From: an uncultured Clostridium sp.
Lineage (GTDB): Bacteria; Bacillota; Clostridia; TANB77; CAG-508
Direction: 5' to 3'
DNA length: 19,666 nucleotides
Assembly: GCA_946498265.1 (NCBI GenBank)
Contig: CAMMNR010000013.1
Span: forward strand, 1 to 19,666
The notes under the pieces are model-generated. The model saw only the letters and a list, made by a program, of their open reading frames with translations, did not search any database and was not told where the DNA came from. Below are positions 6,653 to 12,620 of the stretch, in pieces. Numbering within the stretch: position 1 is the stretch's first letter; each line of letters opens with the position of its first letter. A program made the translations under genes and the position numbers.

Positions 6653-8239
6653 TTAAAACTTGTAATTTATTCCACCTCTCATATAAAATAATGGCATATA
6701 TACACATTGTTTTTCTTGTTCATCTTTTGACAATGATATCTCTGAATCTAATTTTGTCAATTTGAATTCTAATAGCATTTTATCATTACTAATATTTTTT
6801 TTATTTTTACTATTTTGAGATAATGTCAAATATTGTGAATAATTTCCTTCATATTGTTTTATATTTTTATCCTCTATTAAAATAATATTGTCACACACAT
6901 TATCTATAAAATCTTTATCATGAGAAATGACTAAAACCGTACCAGTATATGCTTTTATTAAATTTTCTAAACCTTCTATTGATTCTATATCTAAAAAATT
7001 TGTTGGCTCGTCTAATATTAAAAGATTTGCATTTGATACAAGTATTTTTGCAAGTGCTACTTTTACTTTTTCTCCACCACTTAAATCTTTTACATTGTCA
7101 TATACTTTATTATCTTTTAAATTAAGACTTGCCAAAATATTTCTAACTGTTCTTTCGTCTTGAATACTATCTTTTATAACATTTTCTAATACATTTGAAT
7201 TTTCATCAAGATTATCTAATTTTTGGCTAAAATATCCTATTCTTGCTTGTGGATTAATATTTATTTGCTCATCTTTATTTATTATTCTTCTTATAAAACT
7301 AGTTTTCCCTACTCCATTTTTTCCTATTATTGCTATTTTTTTATTTGTTGGTATATAAAATTTTGTGTCTACTAACAATTGTTTTCCTTGAATTGTTAAA
7401 GAAAATTTATCACTTTTAATTATTTCTCTACTTCTTATTTTTAGATTTTCTGGTATTTGAAAATATATACTATATTCTTTTTCTGGCTTTTCTTTTTCTT
7501 GTAGCTGTTTTAATCTAGTCTCAAGTGCTTTTGAATGTTGTTCTAACTTTTCTCTTCTTTCTGTTGCCTCTCTCTTATGTAATCTAGCTTCTGAATTTCC
7601 CATTCTTTTAGGTGCTTTTTTTATACTTTTTTCATTATTTTTGCTTCCTATTATAGCTTTTTGTAATCTTTCTTTTTCTCTAATATATTGAGAATATTCA
7701 AATTTTTTTCTTTCTTTTTCCATGTTCTTTTGCATTTTGTAATCTGTGTAATTACCTTTATATTTTTTTATACATCCATTTTCTATCTCAATTATATAAT
7801 CACAAATACTGTCTAAAACATTTCTATCATGTGAAATTATTAATAAAATTCCTTTATATTCTTTTAATTGTTTTATTAGGTATTGAACATTAAAAATATC
7901 AAGATTTGTTGATGGTTCATCTGCTAATAATATATCTGGATTTTCTTTACTTTTATTTTTTATTATTTCTAGCATTTTTTCTCCACCACTTATTTTAGAA
8001 AATCTATTTTCTTCAATATTATCTAATTGATTTATATATGATATTTTCCCTTTTGTTTCTATTTTTCCGGTATCTGCTTGTGTTTGATTTGCAATAATAT
8101 TTAAAAATGTAGATTTACCAGTCCCATTTTTACCTACTATTCCTATTTTTTGACCTTCTAAAATTTCCAAATTGTCTATTTCAAATAATTTTTTCTCTCC
8201 AAAACTTTTACTCACATTTATTAATTTTATTTTTGACAT
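6653..8239 (-). CDS. ABC-F ribosomal protection protein (Vga/VmlR/CplR type)
   Basis: This soluble 528-residue protein has two ATPase domains and no membrane part. ABC-F proteins of this type bind the ribosomal E site and dislodge pleuromutilin, lincosamide and streptogramin A drugs. Domain 1: Walker A GKNGTGKST 36-44, signature ISGGEK 83-88, Walker B ILLADEP 103-109. Domain 2: Walker A GKNGVGKTS 306-314, signature LSGGEK 386-391, Walker B LLILDEP 406-412. Between them is a basic helical linker (about 165-265). Only about 13 residues separate the domain 1 Q-loop from its signature; this missing helical subdomain, and the LLADEPSTNLD wording, are hallmarks of Vga-like resistance ABC-Fs rather than housekeeping EttA or Uup. 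The last 20 residues are unusually aromatic. A strong ribosome site (AGGAGG, 8 bases from the ATG) is buried in an attenuator hairpin. The drug spectrum cannot be read from the sequence. Confidence 0.9.
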   Translation of the reverse strand: MSKIKLINVSKSFGEKKLFEIDNLEILEGQKIGIVGKNGTGKSTFLNIIANQTQADTGKIETKGKISYINQLDNIEENRFSKISGGEKMLEIIKNKSKENPDILLADEPSTNLDIFNVQYLIKQLKEYKGILLIISHDRNVLDSICDYIIEIENGCIKKYKGNYTDYKMQKNMEKERKKFEYSQYIREKERLQKAIIGSKNNEKSIKKAPKRMGNSEARLHKREATERREKLEQHSKALETRLKQLQEKEKPEKEYSIYFQIPENLKIRSREIIKSDKFSLTIQGKQLLVDTKFYIPTNKKIAIIGKNGVGKTSFIRRIINKDEQININPQARIGYFSQKLDNLDENSNVLENVIKDSIQDERTVRNILASLNLKDNKVYDNVKDLSGGEKVKVALAKILVSNANLLILDEPTNFLDIESIEGLENLIKAYTGTVLVISHDKDFIDNVCDNIILIEDKNIKQYEGNYSQYLTLSQNSKNKKNISNDKMLLEFKLTKLDSEISLSKDEQEKQCVYMPLFYMRGGINYKF

Positions 8240-8242
8240 AAA

Positions 8243-8372
8243 AAATTCCTCCTTTATTCACACTAAAGAAGGATTTATTTCTTATTATATCTTTTTTGTA
8301 ATAAAAATTTCCATGACTAATAAACCTTTCAAAAGTGTGTGTTTTTTAATTTACTTTTGTTGATTTATTAGT
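8243..8372 (-). promoter_or_regulatory. Four-segment translational attenuator of the ABC-F gene
   Basis: Four complementary segments are visible in the leader, minus strand. Segment 1 (ACTAATAAA 8372-8364 and CAAAAGT 8359-8353, inside the leader reading frame) pairs with segment 2 (ACTTTTG 8336-8330 and TTTATTAGT 8324-8316): 9 + 7 bp. Segment 3 (TCCTTCTTT 8273-8265) pairs with segment 4 (AAAGGAGGA 8255-8247, the ribosome site): 9 bp with one G-U, plus three outer pairs. Alternatively, segment 2 pairs with segment 3: CACACT 8339-8334 with AGTGTG 8264-8259, AAGG with CCTT, and TTTATT 8324-8319 with AATAAA 8279-8274. The 1:2 + 3:4 state hides the ribosome site; 2:3 frees it. This is the ermC design. 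Drug-stalled ribosomes on the leader would switch it on; that step is inferred. Confidence 0.8.
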
Positions 8373-8381
8373 AAATTTCAT
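8346..8381 (-). CDS. Leader peptide of the ABC-F attenuator
   Basis: An 11-codon frame reads MKFTNKSTKVN and ends in TAA. GGTGA is 4 bases before the ATG. Codons 4-6 and 8-10 overlap the two parts of RNA segment 1, so a ribosome paused here would prevent segment 1 from pairing with segment 2. A four-codon frame MVMK (8392-8378), with its own AAAGG site, ends in an ATGA overlap with this start, so either or both may be the sensing peptide. Confidence 0.65.
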   Translation of the reverse strand: MKFTNKSTKVN

Positions 8382-8414
8382 TTCATCACCATTTTTAACC
8401 TTTCTACGTTTTAT

Positions 8415-8443
8415 ATTATAACATGTTTTTTTGTAAATTTCAA
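8415..8443 (-). promoter_or_regulatory. Sigma-A promoter of the leader/ABC-F transcript
   Basis: TTGAAA (8438-8443) and a perfect TATAAT (8415-8420) with an extended TG are 17 bp apart on the minus strand. Transcription should begin near 8408, just before the leader peptide frame, and runs divergently from the toxin promoter at 8477. Confidence 0.75.
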
Positions 8444-8476
8444 ATTTATTATTTTAAAATTTTTATACATATATAC

Positions 8477-8505
8477 TTGATTTTATTTTACTTATACAGT
8501 ATAAT
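8477..8505 (+). promoter_or_regulatory. Sigma-A promoter of the small toxin-like mRNA
   Basis: TTGATT (8477-8482) and a perfect TATAAT (8500-8505) are 17 bp apart. The expected start is near 8510-8512, giving a structured leader of about 60 bases. It is mirrored by the minus-strand promoter at 8796-8824. Confidence 0.75.
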
Positions 8506-8537
8506 TTTACTGTAGATGAGAGAAGCGAGATGTGGCG

Positions 8538-8567
8538 CATCGTACCTTACCTAGAAAGGGGGCGATG
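8538..8567 (+). promoter_or_regulatory. Hairpin hiding the toxin ribosome site
   Basis: CATCG (8538-8542) pairs with CGATG (8563-8567), and inside it CCTT (8545-8548) pairs with AAGG (8556-8559). The AAAGGGGG ribosome site (8555-8562) is therefore partly sequestered, as in many type I toxin messages. Confidence 0.5.
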
Positions 8568-8570
8568 TAC

Positions 8571-8723
8571 ATGTTATTAGAACAGGTTTACTTATTTTTT
8601 ATTTACATATTATTTTTCGAACTTGCAATATTAACCGTTGTCGCTGTTTCCTTATTTGTAGCTTTAATTGTTACAATAAGAAAATTAGGCAATGAAAAAA
8701 ACACATCTCTGTTGGGTCGTTAG
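8571..8723 (+). CDS. Small hydrophobic peptide, candidate type I toxin
   Basis: This 50-residue peptide is one transmembrane helix block (about residues 6-37, rich in F, I, L, V and A) followed by a charged tail RKLGNEKNTSLLGR. The ATG at 8571 was chosen because AAAGGGGG lies 8 bases upstream; the ATG at 8565 is only 2 bases away from it. Size, single helix and basic tail fit membrane-acting type I toxins (TxpA/BsrG, holin-like or Fst classes), but I cannot assign it to a named family. The surroundings support this: its own promoter, a hidden ribosome site, a stop codon inside a bidirectional terminator, and a convergent promoter making an antisense RNA. A harmless small membrane protein remains possible. 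Confidence 0.7.
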   Translation: MLLEQVYLFFIYILFFELAILTVVAVSLFVALIVTIRKLGNEKNTSLLGR

Positions 8724-8789
8724 AGATGTATTTTAACTTTTAAAACATATCAAACGATACGCCACATTTCTGTGGTATCTCATCTTTCT
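8694..8789 (-). ncRNA. Candidate antisense RNA (antitoxin) of the small hydrophobic peptide
   Basis: A minus-strand promoter at 8796-8824 should start an RNA near 8789. It would fold a 5' hairpin with a GAAA loop (GATACCACA pairing with TGTG and GTATC, about 8779-8756). It would end after the stem AGAGATGT and seven T residues (8701-8695), about 95 bases long. It is complementary to the 3' end of the peptide message, including the last seven codons and the stop, as RatA is to txpA. Its 5' end repeats the sequence of the sense RNA 5' end. Existence and function are inferred. Confidence 0.6.
8695..8736. terminator. Bidirectional terminator between toxin and antisense RNA
   Basis: The stem ACATCTCT/AGAGATGT (8703-8710 with 8722-8729) contains the peptide stop codon in its loop side. 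On the minus strand it is followed by seven T residues (strong); on the plus strand by ATTTTAACTTTT (weaker), so some sense read-through to the right inverted repeat is likely. Confidence 0.75.
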
Positions 8790-8795
8790 ATAATT

Positions 8796-8824
8796 ATTAT
8801 ACTTAAAATATATTAAAAAGTCAA
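8796..8824 (-). promoter_or_regulatory. Sigma-A promoter of the antisense RNA
   Basis: TTGACT (8819-8824) and a perfect TATAAT (8796-8801) are 17 bp apart on the minus strand, pointing into the small peptide gene. No reading frame follows it. Confidence 0.75.
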
Positions 8825-8859
8825 ATAATTTTTAAAATTTTTATAAATATATAATATTT

Positions 8860-9588
8860 TTATTGTAATTCATTTAATAATTCATTATATTGCTGTACCA
8901 ATTGATTTGAGTTAAACATTATTTGATTATTTTCGATAGTCCAATTTCCTTTATTATTTTTTAGCAAATTAATTATCTGTTCTTCAACATCCAATATTTT
9001 ATTTACTTGTTCTATTGATGTTTCAAAATTTTCTTTATCTTCTTGTTCTATTATTTCTCCTTCACCAATCATAATTTCTCTATATAAATCTACTAAATAC
9101 TCATCTTCTGTTTTTTGATTTATATATGACATTACGGTTTCCTCTGTGCATAAGTTCAAAAAGCTATTTTTTTCTTCTTCTATTCTAGTTTTTACATCAC
9201 TTATATATGCTGTTGAGTTTACAAAATCTGGTCCATCAGTTTGATAATTTTCCGTACTCAACATGTTTTGTATTTGTTCTTCTTTTAATATATCTGAAAT
9301 ATCTATTGCAGTGTTAATAATGTCTTTAAAACATTCTTTAATTGCTTGTTCTACAATTGCACAATCTCCAGTTGTTTTTATTTCATCTAGTTTTGAAGTT
9401 ACACCCTCAAGATTTTGTACTGCTGTCTCTTCTACTGTAACATTATTCATTGCTGATTCTATTTCTGATACTTCTTGTCTTAATATCTCTTCTTGTTTTA
9501 ATTGGTCATATACTGTCCATCCTATCCATCCTAATATTAATACAACTATTAGGACTATTATTCCTATAATCAATCCTTTTTTCTTCAT
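8860..9588 (-). CDS. Membrane-anchored extracytoplasmic protein, unknown family
   Basis: This 242-residue protein starts with three lysines and one strong transmembrane helix (about 5-27), ending GWIGWTVYDQL. The rest is acidic, helix-rich and has no further hydrophobic segment, so it should face the outside. Two cysteines are near the middle (ECF and NLCTE), possibly a disulphide. The ATG at 9588 was chosen because AGGGG lies 7 bases upstream; the ATG at 9594 is only one base from it. It follows the DUF2207 gene by about 90 bp but has its own promoter-like sequence. I do not recognise a domain. It is not LemA, the usual DUF2207 neighbour. Confidence 0.75.
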   Translation of the reverse strand: MKKKGLIIGIIVLIVVLILGWIGWTVYDQLKQEEILRQEVSEIESAMNNVTVEETAVQNLEGVTSKLDEIKTTGDCAIVEQAIKECFKDIINTAIDISDILKEEQIQNMLSTENYQTDGPDFVNSTAYISDVKTRIEEEKNSFLNLCTEETVMSYINQKTEDEYLVDLYREIMIGEGEIIEQEDKENFETSIEQVNKILDVEEQIINLLKNNKGNWTIENNQIMFNSNQLVQQYNELLNELQ

Positions 9589-9614
9589 AAACATTCCCCT
9601 CTCATTTTTTATAT

Positions 9615-9643
9615 AATATATTATAAATAATAACTTTTTGCAA
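9615..9643 (-). promoter_or_regulatory. Possible sigma-A promoter for the membrane-anchored protein
   Basis: TTGCAA (9638-9643) and TATATT (9615-9620) are 17 bp apart on the minus strand, about 30 bp upstream of the start. The region is very AT-rich, so chance matches are likely. Confidence 0.4.
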
Positions 9644-9677
9644 TAATAATTATTTATTATATCAATAGAATTTAAAA

Positions 9678-11600
9678 TTATTTAATTAGGAAGTGATTAT
9701 CTTCCACCACCGCCTCCGCCGTCCTCCGGCCGCCTCCTCCGCCACCAGAGAAGCCACCGCCTCCTCCTGTAGCTGATGAATATGCAGAAGACATTGATGT
9801 ACTGATTACATTTGAAAAACTGCTTGAAAAGTTAGTATGTAACATTATATGCATATATGTATATGTGTTTACATCTAAATTTTGTTCTAAATCTGGATAC
9901 ACTACTTTTAGCTGTTTTAATACTTTTTCAGCTATTCCAAATGCAGTAGCATATACCAAAAAATGTTCCCATAATACTATATCCGGTACTTCTTTTTCAT
10001 CAAGCATCGAAAAGTCTTCCATATATTTTATTAGACCTTTCCATTTTTCTCTTTCATCTACTCCTTTTTGTGTATATATATTTACTTTCTTTTTTGCTTT
10101 TCCTACTAAAATCATTGATATTATGGTAGATATTATTACTATTGCACTAGCACCAATGACAATTGTATTTACTTCTGAAATCATTATTGCTGTTATAAAT
10201 ATTGTGAAAAATAATATAGTTATAAACAATGATGTTGATGATGCATACTTATTATATATTTTTTCTTGTTCTTTATCATGTATTCCTAAACTTATAAGCT
10301 CTTCTTTTGTACGTAAATCCACATTATTTTTAAATCCTTGTATTTTGCTTGGTGGTACTTTTTCAATATATTTTTTAAATTCTTTTACTGTAATTTGATT
10401 ATTTCCTTCACATGCATCTTTTAGAAAATCAAATATTATTTTTTCATCTTTAGGTAAATCACTTGAATTTTCATTTAGTATTTCTATTGTTATTTTTTCT
10501 TTTTTCTTTTCTTTTTCTATTTTAAAATCAATGTATCTTTTTAAATTCAAATCTAATAGTGTTGCAGAGACTATTCTACCTAAAATATTTGGTAAAATTT
10601 TTATGTATAAGACTTTCACTGCTTGTGCTGGAGTCGCATCTTGTCTTGGCAATTCTCTAAAATATTTTAATTCTTGTTCAGGTACATATGCTCTATTTCC
10701 TTTTTGTTCATTATATATTTTAATTGCTTTTCTAATACATAGAATTGATACTAATAAAGCGATAGAATATGCAACAACTATAATTACAATATTTATTGTA
10801 TCTCTTCTTGCTCTTTTTGCATTTGCTTCATTTGCCCATACTGTTTCTTCTTCTATTACACTATCTAATATATCTACATTTTTAGTTCTAGCTGATGATG
10901 TAATCATTTCCGTTGGGAAAAGTGTTCTAATTTCTACATATCTTCCTGAGTTAAATCCATCTAGATTAAATTGAATAGTATCTAAATTGGTAGTATATAT
11001 TTCTCCATTTAAATCTTCAGTATGTCCCCATACCTTTATTTCATCTTTACTTACAGCACTTTGTGGCAATGTTATTGTTCCAGAAACACTTCTAGCATCT
11101 ATTTCAAAATCATCTCCAACAAACTGCCAGTATAGTTCTGCATAATCATTATACTTAGCAATTGCATCTTCTACAGTATATGTAATTTGATACTTTCTAT
11201 CTCCACTACTATTATCCATTCCAACTCCCCAAGCAATTTCAAAATTACCATCTGAGTTTATTTTCCCATAGTAGCAATTTTCTGTAACATGATACATTAT
11301 TGTATTTATTTCTCTAAATGGTCTATTTATTCCATTTGTTGTTTCTACTACTTTTACATTTGATATATCAGAATATTTAGTACTATCTGTTTTAAATGTT
11401 TTAAATAATGTGTTTGTATTCTCTATGTCTATATCCCATGTTTCGGTTACATCCATACTTCCATCTGTATTGACATTTACATCAAATGTTAAATAATTTA
11501 AAAATAAATCACTTGATGCATTTGATGTTATATTTCCTAAAATTATAAATAGTATAAATAATAGTAGGAAAAATATTAGTTTTTTTACTACTAATTTCAT
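9678..11600 (-). CDS. DUF2207 membrane protein with Gly-rich tail (tail probably frameshifted)
   Basis: This 640-residue protein has an N-terminal signal/anchor (about 6-28) followed by the extracytoplasmic DUF2207 domain (about 32-240, beginning with FDVNVNTDGSMDVTETWDIDI). A transmembrane helix (about 269-290), a cytoplasmic region and two further helices (about 455-503) follow, then a Gly-rich tail from 612. The function of DUF2207 proteins is not established. A good ribosome site (GGGAGG) precedes the ATG. Family members normally end within the glycine tract. Here the tract breaks off into an RRTAEAVVEDNHFLIK tail. Removing two single bases (at 9721 and at 9728 or 9729) restores an unbroken glycine run ending GR, with a stop at 9697, so the present tail is probably an artefact or a recent mutation. 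Confidence 0.88.
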   Translation of the reverse strand: MKLVVKKLIFFLLLFILFIILGNITSNASSDLFLNYLTFDVNVNTDGSMDVTETWDIDIENTNTLFKTFKTDSTKYSDISNVKVVETTNGINRPFREINTIMYHVTENCYYGKINSDGNFEIAWGVGMDNSSGDRKYQITYTVEDAIAKYNDYAELYWQFVGDDFEIDARSVSGTITLPQSAVSKDEIKVWGHTEDLNGEIYTTNLDTIQFNLDGFNSGRYVEIRTLFPTEMITSSARTKNVDILDSVIEEETVWANEANAKRARRDTINIVIIVVAYSIALLVSILCIRKAIKIYNEQKGNRAYVPEQELKYFRELPRQDATPAQAVKVLYIKILPNILGRIVSATLLDLNLKRYIDFKIEKEKKKEKITIEILNENSSDLPKDEKIIFDFLKDACEGNNQITVKEFKKYIEKVPPSKIQGFKNNVDLRTKEELISLGIHDKEQEKIYNKYASSTSLFITILFFTIFITAIMISEVNTIVIGASAIVIISTIISMILVGKAKKKVNIYTQKGVDEREKWKGLIKYMEDFSMLDEKEVPDIVLWEHFLVYATAFGIAEKVLKQLKVVYPDLEQNLDVNTYTYMHIMLHTNFSSSFSNVISTSMSSAYSSATGGGGGFSGGGGGGRRTAEAVVEDNHFLIK

Positions 11601-11683
11601 AAAAACCTCCCATCTTATTTTCTAATTTAAAAATATTCTAACATATATAATATAAAAAAACTAGACAATTAATAAAAAAAACT

Positions 11684-11951
11684 TCAATTCTTAATTTCAA
11701 AATTACTGCTCAGCCCTAGTACTATTTGATAATCTAATCTTTGTATTGTAGCTTGTATTTCTTCTTGTTTTTTTAATAATTTACTTCTTTGCTCTATCAA
11801 CAAATTTTTTCTTTCTCCTGCATGTTTCATCATCAAAATCTCTAATTCCTGATTTTGTTCTTGGTGCTTTTGGTATTAATCCTATTTTTTCGTAATATCT
11901 AATTGTATCTTGTGTTAAATTGTATTTTTTACTTACTTCTGATATTGTCAT
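11684..11951 (-). pseudogene. MerR-family regulator, internally deleted and frameshifted
   Basis: From the ATG at 11951, a MerR helix-turn-helix is readable: MTISEVSKKYNLTQDTIRYY, then EKIGLIPKAPRTKSGIRDF. This frame stops at 11781 after 56 codons. The MerR C-terminal coiled coil continues in another frame over the same stretch and onward: LEILMMKHAGERKNLLIEQR, followed by a KKQEEIQATIQRLDY stretch, ending at the TGA at 11684. The middle of the effector-proximal helices is missing, so a deletion of about 30-40 codons with frame change joined the two ends near 11825-11845. It lies 21 bp downstream of the cupin gene, whose promoter has the MerR form, so it was probably the activator of that operon. 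An active truncated HTH protein is unlikely. Confidence 0.8.
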
Positions 11952-11972
11952 TTTTAATATTATTCCTTTCGA

Positions 11973-12359
11973 TTATAGCTTATCATATTCCTCATCATTT
12001 ACAGGTTCACACCATTCATTTGAAGTATTTTCTCCTGGTACTTCTACAGCTAAATGGCTAAACCATGAATCCTTTTTAGCACCATGCCAATGTTTTACAT
12101 TTGCAGGAATTACAACTACATCTCCAAGTTTTAAACTTTGTGCTGGCTTTCCTTCTTCTTGATACCAACCTTCACCATCAACACAAATAAGTATTTGACC
12201 TCCATCTTTTGTAGCATGATGTATATGCCAATTATTTCTACAACCTGGTTCAAAAGTTACATTTGACCATACTTCTCCAAATAATACATCATCATTTAAT
12301 TCTGCAAATTTAGGAGCAAATTCTCCTAGCTGCTCTCTACCTGCTGTTTGTTTTTTCAT
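11973..12359 (-). CDS. Cupin domain protein
   Basis: This 128-residue single-cupin protein has motif 1 around NNWHIHHATKDGGQ (residues 42-55), with metal ligands likely H45, H47 and Q55. Motif 2 is GDVVVIPANVKHWHGA (79-94), with H90 as the fourth ligand. The pattern matches the small metal-binding cupins associated with carboxymuconolactone decarboxylase-like proteins and hydroxynitrile-lyase-like cupins; the substrate is unknown. AAGGA precedes the ATG. The gene is driven by a promoter with a 19-bp spacer and an internal dyad, the form used by MerR activators, and a broken merR gene follows it. Codon and base usage is slightly richer in GC than its neighbours. Confidence 0.88.
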   Translation of the reverse strand: MKKQTAGREQLGEFAPKFAELNDDVLFGEVWSNVTFEPGCRNNWHIHHATKDGGQILICVDGEGWYQEEGKPAQSLKLGDVVVIPANVKHWHGAKKDSWFSHLAVEVPGENTSNEWCEPVNDEEYDKL

Positions 12360-12456
12360 CTTTAATCACATTCCTTGTATAATATATTTAGGTTTTTAAT
12401 AGGGTTTTACCTATAAACCTTTATTTAGTATTTCATACTTTTTATTTTACATTCAT

Positions 12457-12487
12457 ATTATATTACTTAGAGTTAACTCAAAGTCAA
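12457..12487 (-). promoter_or_regulatory. MerR-type promoter (19-bp spacer with dyad) of the cupin gene
   Basis: On the minus strand, TTGACT (12482-12487) and TATAAT (12457-12462) are separated by 19 bp, not 17. The spacer holds a palindrome GAGTTAACTC (12470-12479), extended by CTT/AAG to 12466-12483. Overlong spacers with a central dyad are the signature of promoters activated by MerR-family DNA distortion. The leader of about 90 bases also holds an imperfect hairpin at 12391-12419. Confidence 0.8.
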
Positions 12488-12560
12488 TAGTTTTTATAAA
12501 TTTATTTTATATCTTGCATAACTTTTTCCTTTTCACTTTATATGTGTGAAGAAAAATTAA

Positions 12561-12613
12561 GGTATCTAATAGGAGAATCTCAAACTTGCTTTGAGAGGTG
12601 CCTATTAGATACC
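12561..12613 (-). terminator. Long hairpin, likely terminator of the serpin-like gene
   Basis: GGTATCTAATAGG (12561-12573) and CCTATTAGATACC (12601-12613) are perfect complements. Inside, TCTCAAA (12579-12585) pairs with TTTGAGA (12591-12597). On the minus strand TTAATTTTTCTT follows, a modest T-tract. It begins 8 bases after the gene stop. Confidence 0.65.
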
Positions 12614-12620
12614 TAGATTA

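Larger units (their letters stand above)
8514..8785. repeat. Inverted repeat bracketing the toxin-like gene
   Basis: AGATGAGA (8514-8521) is the exact reverse complement of 8778-8785. ATGTGGCGCATCGT (8530-8543) matches the reverse complement of 8754-8767 at 13 of 14 positions. If the sense RNA reads to the right-hand arm, its 5' and 3' ends can pair. The right arm is also a hairpin on its own (GATAC CACA around 8756-8779). Confidence 0.75.

Noticed and set aside
8860..9588. LemA protein next to DUF2207
   Set aside because: LemA is the common partner, but this protein lacks the LemA helical bundle motifs and length pattern; only the N-terminal anchor is similar.
12391..12419. Possible riboswitch or attenuator in the cupin leader
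   Set aside because: Only an imperfect GGTTTATAGG-type stem is visible, with no T-run, no known aptamer core and no alternative pairing.
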